A stretch of DNA of 64,000 nucleotides from Nocardioides faecalis (GTDB lineage Bacteria > Actinomycetota > Actinomycetes > Propionibacteriales > Nocardioidaceae), in NCBI RefSeq assembly GCF_018388425.1, contig NZ_CP074406.1, positions 1,550,001-1,614,000 on the forward strand, read 5' to 3'. The notes beneath the pieces were generated by a model. That model worked only from the letters and a program-made list of their open reading frames with translations, had not been told where the DNA came from and did no database searches. Below, one piece after another: positions 1 to 7,128 of this stretch (positions within the stretch are counted from its first letter, which is position 1; every line of letters begins with the position of its first letter). Position numbers and translations under genes: made by a program.

Positions 1-119
1 GATCCGCGCTTGTCGCACGAATGGTGTACCGGCCCAGGGACCCGTAGTCGCTGTACTTGCCAGCGATCGCAGGGTTGCCGGTCCCGACACCGTCGACGGT
101 CGCGGTCCACGTCCGGATC
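1..119 (-). pseudogene. Metallopeptidase-type C-terminal fragment, inverted
   Basis: Read on the minus strand this stretch is open and encodes a peptide with the blocks TWTATVDGVGTGNP and YSDYGSLGRYTI. These resemble a segment found near the C-terminus of secreted actinobacterial reprolysin/M12-like metallopeptidases. The fragment runs off the window edge. The sequence directly after it, on the plus strand, encodes an Ig-like domain of the kind that normally follows such a segment on the same strand, so the two pieces look inverted relative to each other. GATC occurs at both ends (1-4 and 116-119). The family match is from memory. Confidence 0.4.
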
Positions 120-329
120 CTTCCGAAGGCACCGCTGATCACCCGCACGTCCGTCCCCTCCGGCAAGGTCAAGAAGCGGTACACCGCGACGGTGAATGCG
201 ACCGGTGCCAAGGTCACCTTCACCGGGAAGCCGACGAAGGCCGGCAAGCACAAGATCACCCTGGCTGGCCGCGACCTCCACGGCCGCACCGCTCGCAAGA
301 GCATCGTCATCACGATCAAGCGCCGCTGA
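120..329 (+). pseudogene. Ig-like C-terminal domain of a surface protein, 5' part missing
   Basis: The plus-strand frame ending at 329 encodes about 70 residues rich in Lys, Thr and Val, with the blocks TSVPSGKVKKRYTATV and GKHKITLAGRDLHG. This is a bacterial Ig-like beta-sandwich pattern as found at the end of secreted or wall-associated proteins. An in-frame stop at 45-47 shows the frame cannot extend to the window edge, and no credible start precedes the domain. I read it as the detached 3' end of the gene whose other piece lies inverted at 1-119. A very short intact ORF using the TTG at 57 is possible but unlikely. Confidence 0.4.
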
Positions 330-357
330 CCGAATGCCAGCTCCTCTTGAACCGCGC

Positions 358-394
358 AGGGCTCCCCGGCACTGCGGTGCGGGGGGGGGAGTCC
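358..394. terminator. Putative bidirectional terminator hairpin
   Basis: A GC-rich imperfect inverted repeat (CTCCCCGGCAC pairing with GTGCGGGGGGG) sits between the plus-strand fragment ending at 329 and the minus-strand hydrolase ending at 438. There is no clear T tract. Confidence 0.4.
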
Positions 395-437
395 TGTGCG
401 CCGATGGCGACCAGTTCCTCGCCGAGGCGAGCTCCTG

Positions 438-1376
438 TCAGGCGGTCCTTGTGGTCGGCGGCACGTGCGTGGTGAGGAAGGCGAGCTGGTCGGAGACCAC
501 CGTGCTGAACAAGGGTTCGACGTAGGGATCGAAGTGGCCGCAGTCGTAGCTGCGGACTGTCGCCTGCTTGATCCGCCCTGCGGTCCGGCGCGCCACGGAG
601 GCGGGTGTGATCGCGTCGCGCTCTGCGATCTGGACGAGCACGGGGCACGTGATGCTCCCAGCGAACCTGCCGGGGGAGTAGGCCCCGAGCCTCGCGACGA
701 TCCGGGCCGCGACGTCGGACCGGAACTGCCCGGGGGCGAAGCCCGAGTCGGCCTCCAGACGTGCGAGCCCCGCGACAGCGTCGGACGAGGTCATCGCGGC
801 CGCCTGGCCGGGTGTGCCGATGCACGGGATGAAGACGGGCTCCCCACCGCGGACGGTGCGGACTAGATCCCGCAGCGCCAGCGGCGCCAGCCCGACCGCG
901 GCACGGAGACCGGCTGACCGCACCGCTGCGGGGCCGCTGACGTGCGGAACCTGCGCGATCACCGCGGCCAGGGGCTCGCCTCGCCCGGCCAGGGTCAGCA
1001 CGTGACCGCCGGCGAACGACGTGCCCCACGCCACCAGCCGGTTCGGGTCGACGCCGTCGAGGCAGCGGGCGAAGTCCAGTGCTGCCGACCAGTCGTCGTG
1101 CTGCATCTTGATGTCGAGAACCTGCCGAGGCTCCCCGGCGCTGTCACCGAACCCCCGGTAGTCGAAGGTGAGGACCGCGTAGCCCGCAGCCGCGAAGTGC
1201 TCGGCGTAGGCGGGCAGCCGGAGGGCGCGCACGGCACCGAAGCCGTGCCCCATCACGATCGCGGCGGTCGGACCGGTCGCCGCGACGGGTCGGTAGACGG
1301 TCGCTGCGCACGAAACCCCGTGGGACAGAAACGTGACGTTCTCGCTGGTGAACCCGAGGTCGGCCGAGCCGGGCAT
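438..1376 (-). CDS. Alpha/beta hydrolase
   Basis: This 312-residue protein has the alpha/beta-hydrolase fold of acyl-peptidase and dienelactone-hydrolase-like enzymes. Visible motifs are the oxyanion region GHGFG (44-48), the nucleophile elbow GTSFAG with Ser120, a later Asp in AERDAITP and the catalytic His in CGHFDPY near the C-terminus. There is no signal peptide, so it should be cytosolic. The ATG at 1376 is preceded by GGAGGA at good spacing, which decides the start; the frame stays open upstream but without a better signal. It is divergent from a TetR regulator, and two interlocking palindromes lie between them, so it is probably the repressor's target. The substrate cannot be read from sequence. 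Confidence 0.85.
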   Translation of the reverse strand: MPGSADLGFTSENVTFLSHGVSCAATVYRPVAATGPTAAIVMGHGFGAVRALRLPAYAEHFAAAGYAVLTFDYRGFGDSAGEPRQVLDIKMQHDDWSAALDFARCLDGVDPNRLVAWGTSFAGGHVLTLAGRGEPLAAVIAQVPHVSGPAAVRSAGLRAAVGLAPLALRDLVRTVRGGEPVFIPCIGTPGQAAAMTSSDAVAGLARLEADSGFAPGQFRSDVAARIVARLGAYSPGRFAGSITCPVLVQIAERDAITPASVARRTAGRIKQATVRSYDCGHFDPYVEPLFSTVVSDQLAFLTTHVPPTTRTA

Positions 1377-1425
1377 GTCGTTCCTCCGTGCAGGTGGGAG
1401 CGCTGAGGCAGTCTGGGATGGCGTG

Positions 1426-1460
1426 CAAGAACGTAGGCAGGTTCTTGAACGGCATTCAAG
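1426..1460. promoter_or_regulatory. Interlocking palindromes, likely TetR operator
   Basis: Two perfect inverted repeats share bases in the divergent promoter. CAAGAAC (1426-1432) pairs with GTTCTTG (1441-1447) across 8 nt, and CTTGAA (1444-1449) pairs with TTCAAG (1455-1460) across 5 nt. They sit between the hydrolase start (1376) and the TetR start (1473), the usual place for an autoregulatory TetR operator. Confidence 0.6.
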
Positions 1461-1472
1461 TAGCATCGGGCC

Positions 1473-2015
1473 GTGCCGCCGAACCGACGTCGTCGCGACC
1501 GCGACGAGAAGCTCCACGAGATCGTCGCGGCCGCCGCGGATCTCTTCACCGAGCTCGGTTTCGAGCAGAGCTCGATGACCCGCATCGCCCGGGCTGCGGG
1601 CGTCACCCCGAACACGATCTACTGGTACGTCGAGGACAAGGACGCGCTCCTGGTCGCCGCTCTGGACCACCTGCTCGCTGACGCCCTGCGGCAGCTGGAC
1701 CAGGCTCCGGAGGCAGCGAACCTGGTGGACCAGGTGCTGTGGACCCTCGGCCATCTCCAACGGCGGAGCAACCTGATCGGCGTCGTCCACGCCCGCAGCG
1801 AGCAGGCCGAGGTCGTGGCGAACTGGCACGAAGGGTTCCATGCCCTGATGGACTCGTTCGTCATGGAGGGGCTTGCCAGGCAGGGCGTCCCGGACCGGGA
1901 GCTGCAAGCCCGGGCCCGGCTGACGACGTACGCCGTCGAGGGGATGCTCGCGCATCCCACGGATCCGGCCACCGCCAGGTCGGTCCTCGAGCTGGTGTTG
2001 AGTCCTGGCGGGTGA
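1473..2015 (+). CDS. TetR family transcriptional regulator
   Basis: This 180-residue regulator has an N-terminal TetR helix-turn-helix at about residues 11-58, including the block VTPNTIYWYVEDKDALL and the typical preceding helix FTELGFEQSSMTRIA. The ligand-binding C-terminal half is divergent. The GTG at 1473 gives a normal N-terminus just upstream of the HTH. The gene is divergent from the alpha/beta hydrolase and lies 12 bp from the palindrome pair at 1426-1460, so it most likely represses itself and the hydrolase. A small hairpin (2018-2035) follows the stop. The ligand is unknown. Confidence 0.85.
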   Translation: MPPNRRRRDRDEKLHEIVAAAADLFTELGFEQSSMTRIARAAGVTPNTIYWYVEDKDALLVAALDHLLADALRQLDQAPEAANLVDQVLWTLGHLQRRSNLIGVVHARSEQAEVVANWHEGFHALMDSFVMEGLARQGVPDRELQARARLTTYAVEGMLAHPTDPATARSVLELVLSPGG

Positions 2016-2083
2016 GGGCTGGGAGAGTCCCCAGCGCCGCGATCGCGGAACCGCCGGGGCGGCATGACAAGCACGCCTCGGAG

Positions 2084-2600
2084 TCAGGCGACCACGGCAG
2101 GCCGACCCAATCGGACCTTCTTTACCCCGTCGGAGTAGTGCACGAGGGCCGGCTCGTCCAGGCCAGGCAGGCCGACGGAGTCGGTGAGGTTCTGGTCCAG
2201 TGACCGCAGGCTCGCCCGTCGCAGTGGCCAAGGCTCGTGCTCGACCGGTGTGACCAGTAGACGGCCGAGAGGGCCGTACTGCCGGCGTCGATGGTCAGGA
2301 ACCACAACCCGTCACGCCCGTCGGGTCCGCGCACGTAGGTCCTGAGGTTGGTCTCCGGAGTGCTCGAGACGTCGGCCACGCGGGGAAGTCTCTGCGATCC
2401 CGGGACGCGGAGGCTGCCCGGGAGATCGGGCACACCCAAAGGACGCATGTTGCCCATCACGAACGGCGTCAGGCCCACCCAGGCCGAGCCGTCATACACG
2501 TCCACCTCCAGCCCGGGGGGAAGCAGTGCCTGGGCGCGCTCAGGCGCGACTCGCCAGTGGACGAAGGTCAGCGCGTCCCACGACGAGCTGGTCCAACGCC
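2084..2600 (-). pseudogene. DUF2071 (YqjF-like) gene, broken
   Basis: Two frames together carry a DUF2071 protein. The upstream part encodes LTFVHWRV, ALLPPGLEVDVYDG and VGLTPFVMGNMR, typical of the family N-terminus. After about VYWS the match stops and the C-terminal part (LVHYSDGVKKVRLGRP) continues in another frame to the stop at 2084, with the middle of the domain missing. The 5' end is also lost: the first residues are replaced by the end of an AAA/LuxR regulator remnant near 2590. A deletion joining two unrelated genes plus an internal deletion explains the arrangement. Confidence 0.65.
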
Positions 2601-2869
2601 CGGGCGATGGTCTGGGCGGCGTCCCCCGTCGGCACGTCAAGGAGACCGGCGAAGGCGCCGAGCGGGAACGGCCGGGCGGCCGTGCTGCCGTGCGCCCAGA
2701 CCACGCTCGCGCCGCGCCCGCTGGGGACCGCCAGCGCCTCGCGGACGAGCCGGGTCTTGCCCACTCCGGCCGGGCCCGCCACCACGATGCCCGCCGCGCC
2801 GTGACGGATCGCCGACACGACCCTGCGCAGCTCCTCGTCCCGGCCGGTCAGCGGCCACGACCGCTCCAT
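2590..2869 (-). pseudogene. N-terminal remnant of an AAA/LuxR-type regulator
   Basis: The frame from ATG 2869 encodes the start of a large ATP-binding LuxR (LAL/MalT-like) regulator: LTGRDEELRRV, then the Walker A motif GPAGVGKT, then FAGLLDVPTGD. It breaks off after about 93 residues, where the family would continue for some 800 more through Walker B and a C-terminal LuxR HTH. The breakpoint falls at about 2590, where DUF2071 coding sequence begins in another frame. It is therefore a truncated, non-functional gene. Confidence 0.65.
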
Positions 2870-2941
2870 CGGGTCAGGCTAGCCAGCGTGGGACGTACGG
2901 CGCACCACGTCGTACGGGCCGGACGGGATCAAGGGCAGAGG

Positions 2942-3002
2942 AGGACAAGGTCATAGGGAATGGTGATAGGAGGACATGGTCATAGCTGGAGGTAGGTCAT
3001 AG
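2942..3002 (+). repeat. Short direct repeats (GGTCATAG)
   Basis: AGGACAAGGTCATAG at 2942-2956 and AGGACATGGTCATAG at 2971-2985 differ by one base. A shorter copy, AGGTAGGTCATAG, lies at 2990-3002, and a related GGTGATAG sits between the first two. The array lies in a gene-free stretch before the large surface protein. It could be a regulator site or the end of a lost mobile element. Confidence 0.5.
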
Positions 3003-3028
3003 GGCCCTGTTCCCCCCAGGCGGATCCA

Positions 3029-3052
3029 TCGCAAGGTGAAACATCGTGCCTC
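3029..3052 (+). repeat. Dispersed 24-nt repeat, copy 1
   Basis: This 24-nt segment, containing ACATCGTGCCTC, matches 22 of 24 bases of a segment at 23876-23899. Both copies lie beside decayed genes, about 20.8 kb apart in the same orientation. It may be the trace of a mobile-element end. Confidence 0.45.
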
Positions 3053-3105
3053 GGCCGGTCGGTGGATGCCCGGAGGCGGAGGCCCTCGTTCCGAAGGGGG
3101 ACACC

Positions 3106-6066
3106 ATGGCGAACCTACGACGAGTGGTCAGCGGAATGACGGCCTTCCTGATCGCGGCGACGGCACTGGCGGTCGCGCCGGCCTCCTCCGCCGCCCCCCC
3201 GACGGGGGGCAGCACCATCGTCACGGAGACCTTCACCGGTGCGACGGTGGCCGACCCGGCCTGGACCGTGCAGGGGCGGACCTGCCTGACCGGCGCCACC
3301 GACGACCCCCCGGCCGGCGCAGCGAGCATCCCCACCTGTGCGGACGCCCGGGTTGGCGACGTGCCGGAGATCGGGACTCCGGGATACCTCCAGCTGACCG
3401 ACGAACGGCTCCAGACCGCCGGGAGCGTGCTCTACAACCGACCGGTCCCCGCCTCTGCCGGTGTCTCCATCACGTTCGACCAGTTCCAGTACGGCGGCAC
3501 CGGCGCCGACGGCATCGGGTTCTTCCTGGTCGACGGCGCCACCGACCTGACGGCGACCGGAGCACCGGGAGGCAGCCTCGGATATGCCCAGCGGCGGGTC
3601 GGGTCGGGCGCGTTCGAGCCCGGGGTGGACGGCGGACTGCTCGGCGTCGGGCTCGACGCGTACGGCAACTACTACGACGACGGCGAGGCCCGGGGCAATG
3701 GCTGCCCCGCCGACCAGGGTTCCCCGTCCACCGCCGATGGGTCGGTAGCGCCCAACGTGATCACCCTGCGCGGCCCGGGTCAGGGGACCGTCGGGTACTG
3801 CTACCTGGCCTCGACCACGCCTGCGGCGCCGGCGGACCCGGACAACCCCGGGACGACCCTGAACGGGGGCACCGGGACGCTGCGTGCCCGCACCTTGGCC
3901 GGCTCCTGGCGCCAGGTGAACATCCAGGTGACGCCCGCGCCCGAGCCTCGGGTGATCGTCCAGGTCCGGTACAACCCGGCCGACGCGGACGACCCGTGGA
4001 TCACCGAGCTGGACGTGCCGGCTCCCGCGGGCCTGCCGAGCACCTACAAGTTCGGCCTCTCCGCCGCCACAGGAGGGCAGAACGACGTGCACCTGATCCG
4101 CAACGCTGTGGTGCAGTCAGTCGTACCGCTCTCCCAGCTGCAGCTGGAGAAGCAGGTGGACAGGTCCGGCGAGCCGCTGCCGGCGGTGATCACCCCCGGC
4201 ACCGTGATCCCGTACCAGTACACGGTCACCAACGCCGGCCAGGAGACCCTGTCGACCCTCGACATCACCGACGACCGGATTACCGGAGCGATCACTTGTG
4301 ACAGCACGACGCTGCCGCCGGCCCCCGCTCCAGGCTCCACCACCGTCTGTCGCGGTACGTACACCGTCACGGCGGCCGATGCGGCGGCCGGTTCGGTCCA
4401 GAACACGGCCACCGCCACGGCGGTGAGTCCCGGGGGCGACAACGTCATTTCGCCGGAGGCGTCCGTCAGGGTCCCACTGGTCTCGGCGCTCGCGCTCACC
4501 AAGACCGTGCAGACCCCCGGGCCCTACGAGGCGGGGCAGGAGATCGAGTACCAGTACACGGTGAGGAACACCGGCGGATCCACGGTGTCCAACATCGACG
4601 TCACCGATGACCGCGTCGGTTCGGCGGCGCTGGTCTGCGAGGAGAACCTGTTGGACCCGGGGATCTCCACCACCTGCACCGGCACCTATGTCGTCGACGC
4701 CGAGCAGGCGGACGCGGCGGGTCGGATCGTCAACACCGCCGTGGCCTCCGGCGTGAGCCCGATCGGCCAGAACGTCCGGTCGCCCGAGGCGCAGGCGACG
4801 ATCACGCTCGGCGCCGCCCCGGCTCTGAGCCTGGAGAAGACCGCGAGCCCAGCCACCGTCACGGCGGTCGGCCAACAGGTGACCTACTCCTTCCTGGTCA
4901 CCAATACCGGCAACGTCCCTGTCGAGGACATTGCGGTCGTCGAGGACAGCTTCACCGGGTCCGGCACGTTGCCGGCCGCGACGTGCCCCGCTGAGCCGGC
5001 TGAGCTGGCACCCGGCGACAGCGTGGTCTGCACCAGTGTCTACACGGTGACGGCGGCAGACCTGGACGGTGCGGGGCTGCGCAACACCGCCCGGGGGACC
5101 GGCACGTACGCGACCGGCGAAGACCTTTCGTCGTCGCCCGACTCCGCCGTCGTGGAGGTGGACCCGCCCGTCACCCCGCCGCGGACCCAGCCGCGGATCC
5201 GCACCCGCACCTCGCAGGAGCGGGTCAAGCCGGGGCAGTCCTTCTACGACCGCGTCCTGGTCAGCGGCCTGGCTCCGGGAACCTCGGTGCCAGCCACCGC
5301 GCGGCTCTACGGGCCGTTCAGCTCGCGCGCCCGCGCGTCCTGCGGCCGGTCGAACCTGGCGCGCACCGTGAGGTGGAGTGCCACGAACGGCTGGTCCAGG
5401 ACTCCGGCGGTGAAGCTCTCCAGGCCGGGCATCTACACCTGGCAGGTGTCGACCCGGGAGACGGGCGCCGCCCAGGCGGCCTCGACGCGGTGCGGCCTCG
5501 CGTCCGAGACCACGACCGTGGCCAAGCCGAGGTACGCCGTGCCGGTGATCGACGGCGGATTCTCCGGCTTCCTCGGTGGACAGGGTGACGCCCTGGCCCG
5601 ACGGGCAGTGCAGGACAGGATCAAGGCGCCAGGGTTCGGCTTGCGCGCCCGGGTGATGCCGACGACGACCTCCCGTGGTCGGATGAAGCTGTCCTCCGAC
5701 GTGGCCGTGACCGCATGGCTCCGGAAGTCGGCACGATTCGGCGACAAGATCGGCGCCACGGTGGTCGGCGGGCACGTCTCCGACTGGTCCGACCGCCCCG
5801 GAGCCATGTGGGGACTGCGGCGGGCCAAGCCTGGTCAGTCCGTGACTGTGCGCAGCGCCGGCAAGACGTACCGGTACAAGGTGATCAAGAACCGGGCGTA
5901 CGACCGGAACCGGAAGCTGCCCAAGCGGTACTTCAGGACCACCGGAGCCCACCGGCTGGTGCTGATCAGCTGCAGTGACCGGACCGTGTACCGCAACGGG
6001 CGCTTCCACTACACGAAGTCGCGGGTGGTCGTGGCCAAGCTGGTGAAACGGTCGTCGGGTCGGTAG
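3106..6066 (+). CDS. Secreted lectin-like/DUF11-repeat protein with C-terminal sortase domain
   Basis: This 986-residue protein starts with a signal peptide (basic NLRRVV, hydrophobic core, cleavage near residue 29). Residues about 35-340 resemble a bacterial L-type lectin domain (DGIGFFLVDG, LGVGLDAYGNYYDD). Three DUF11-type beta domains begin near 345, 461 and 575, each with a LxLxKT start and a YxxxNTG-like core. After a linker domain (about 695-810) comes a sortase-like domain with the expected catalytic residues in order: His890 in GGHVSD, Cys956 in LISCSD and Arg973 in HYTKSR. No LPXTG motif or C-terminal membrane anchor is visible, so the protein is probably released or held by its binding domain. 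The ATG at 3106 is chosen for its GGGGG ribosome site and the signal peptide. Whether the sortase domain cleaves is unknown. Confidence 0.8.
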   Translation: MANLRRVVSGMTAFLIAATALAVAPASSAAPPTGGSTIVTETFTGATVADPAWTVQGRTCLTGATDDPPAGAASIPTCADARVGDVPEIGTPGYLQLTDERLQTAGSVLYNRPVPASAGVSITFDQFQYGGTGADGIGFFLVDGATDLTATGAPGGSLGYAQRRVGSGAFEPGVDGGLLGVGLDAYGNYYDDGEARGNGCPADQGSPSTADGSVAPNVITLRGPGQGTVGYCYLASTTPAAPADPDNPGTTLNGGTGTLRARTLAGSWRQVNIQVTPAPEPRVIVQVRYNPADADDPWITELDVPAPAGLPSTYKFGLSAATGGQNDVHLIRNAVVQSVVPLSQLQLEKQVDRSGEPLPAVITPGTVIPYQYTVTNAGQETLSTLDITDDRITGAITCDSTTLPPAPAPGSTTVCRGTYTVTAADAAAGSVQNTATATAVSPGGDNVISPEASVRVPLVSALALTKTVQTPGPYEAGQEIEYQYTVRNTGGSTVSNIDVTDDRVGSAALVCEENLLDPGISTTCTGTYVVDAEQADAAGRIVNTAVASGVSPIGQNVRSPEAQATITLGAAPALSLEKTASPATVTAVGQQVTYSFLVTNTGNVPVEDIAVVEDSFTGSGTLPAATCPAEPAELAPGDSVVCTSVYTVTAADLDGAGLRNTARGTGTYATGEDLSSSPDSAVVEVDPPVTPPRTQPRIRTRTSQERVKPGQSFYDRVLVSGLAPGTSVPATARLYGPFSSRARASCGRSNLARTVRWSATNGWSRTPAVKLSRPGIYTWQVSTRETGAAQAASTRCGLASETTTVAKPRYAVPVIDGGFSGFLGGQGDALARRAVQDRIKAPGFGLRARVMPTTTSRGRMKLSSDVAVTAWLRKSARFGDKIGATVVGGHVSDWSDRPGAMWGLRRAKPGQSVTVRSAGKTYRYKVIKNRAYDRNRKLPKRYFRTTGAHRLVLISCSDRTVYRNGRFHYTKSRVVVAKLVKRSSGR

Positions 6067-6140
6067 GAGGCGCGGCCGATCTGTCGGATGATCCTGACGG
6101 CGTAGGCCGGGCCGGCTCCACTTCTGATCCGCCCGTGCCG

Positions 6141-6191
6141 TCCCGATGAGTGGCATGTCGCGAACTGCGGAGATCCGCGGCTGCCTAGGTT
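6141..6191 (+). promoter_or_regulatory. Regulon box 1 and -10 element of the BaiE-like gene
   Basis: TCCCGATGAGTGGCA (6141-6155) matches the island box with two differences from the best copies. A TAGGTT hexamer lies at 6186-6191, 30 bp downstream of the box and 6 bp before the ATG at 6198. There is no Shine-Dalgarno, so a leaderless transcript is likely. Confidence 0.6.
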
Positions 6192-6197
6192 CAGGGC

Positions 6198-6665
6198 ATG
6201 ACTGCAGCCGACGACGTCGCCGCCATCACCCGGCTGAAGTACCGATACCTGCGCACCCTCGACACCAAGGAGTGGGTGGGCTTCGCGACCTGCTTCGCGG
6301 TGGACGCGACCGCCGACTACAACGGCCTCGCCTTCGACGACCCCGGGTCGCTGGTCGACTACATGCGACGCAACATGGGCCAGGGCGTCCTGACGATGCA
6401 CCAGGCGCACCATCCCGAGATCGACCTCGACCGCGATGACCCGGACCGGGCGACGGGAACGTGGTATCTCCACGACAAGGTCATCGTCGATGCCCACCGT
6501 TTCGCGCTCGAGGGCGGCGCGATCTACTCCGACACCTACGTGCGCTCCGACGGTGAGTGGCGGATCCTCCGCACCGGTTACCGCCGGACGTTCGAGCTGA
6601 CCTGGAACCTCGACGAGCCAGGTGGCGTGAAGGTGTGCGGCCCGGAGGTCCGCTCCCGGTTCTGA
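6198..6665 (+). CDS. SnoaL-fold protein similar to bile-acid 7alpha-dehydratase (BaiE-like)
   Basis: This 155-residue protein has the NTF2/SnoaL fold. Compared with BaiE of Clostridium scindens as I recall it, the segments RYLRTLD, MHQAHHPEI, GTWYLHDK, GGAIYSDTY and ILRTGYRR line up closely. All five residues I recall as the BaiE active site (Tyr30, Asp35, His83, Asp106, Arg146) have counterparts: Tyr17, Asp22, His68, Asp93 and Arg130. BaiE eliminates the 7alpha-hydroxyl from a 3-oxo-delta4 bile-acyl-CoA, so a dehydratase acting on a cyclic CoA thioester or ketone is plausible. The gene is monocistronic, has its own regulon box, and faces the LLM/SnoaL operon. The family call is firm; the substrate is inference. 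Confidence 0.8.
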   Translation: MTAADDVAAITRLKYRYLRTLDTKEWVGFATCFAVDATADYNGLAFDDPGSLVDYMRRNMGQGVLTMHQAHHPEIDLDRDDPDRATGTWYLHDKVIVDAHRFALEGGAIYSDTYVRSDGEWRILRTGYRRTFELTWNLDEPGGVKVCGPEVRSRF

Positions 6666-6669
6666 GCGA

Positions 6670-7128
6670 TCAGATCCGGCCGGTTCGGGACAGCAGGTCG
6701 CGGGCGTCCGTGCCCCCGTCCAGGCCGCGCGTCGTGCGCCGCGTGGTCTGCCAGCCCGTCGTCGTACGGGCGAGCTCGAAGTGGTTGGCGCCGATTCGGG
6801 CAGGGAAGACGCGGTCGCCGTGCCTGACCAGCAGCACCGACTCGCAGACAGCCACGGCGCGGTCGCCGTCGACCGTGACGTGGGCAGGGCCCAGGAAGTG
6901 GCTGCAGCCCTGGCCGATCAGGCCCTGGTGGGCGTCGGAGCGGACCATCGCGTCGACCTCGGCACGGCTGCCCATGTAGTACTCATCGACGTCGTAGATC
7001 CCGTCCTCGGTCCACAGCTCAGCGACTCGCTCGGCCTCACCGGCGTCGACCAGCGGACCGTACGACGCCACGAGCTGGGTGATCGCGACGACGTCCTCCA
7101 GTCGCTGGAGTCGTTCCTCGATGGTCAC
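6670..7128 (-). CDS. Second SnoaL-fold (NTF2-like) protein
   Basis: This 152-residue SnoaL-like protein keeps the family Tyr-x4-Asp pair (Tyr23, Asp28) and a His in CSHFLGP (His77), the positions used for acid-base chemistry by BaiE and scytalone-dehydratase relatives. It lacks the longer BaiE-like signature blocks of its neighbour at 6198. Its ATG overlaps the stop of the upstream luciferase-like gene by 4 bp, so the two are translationally coupled and share the box at 8079-8093. It ends 4 bp from the convergent 6198 gene. A dehydratase, isomerase or hydroxylase-associated role in the island pathway is likely; the reaction is unknown. Confidence 0.75.
   Translation of the reverse strand: MTIEERLQRLEDVVAITQLVASYGPLVDAGEAERVAELWTEDGIYDVDEYYMGSRAEVDAMVRSDAHQGLIGQGCSHFLGPAHVTVDGDRAVAVCESVLLVRHGDRVFPARIGANHFELARTTTGWQTTRRTTRGLDGGTDARDLLSRTGRI

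Noticed and set aside
1377-2231. Upstream extension of the alpha/beta hydrolase frame
   Set aside because: The extension covers the TetR gene in antisense. A good ribosome site and family alignment support the start at 1376.
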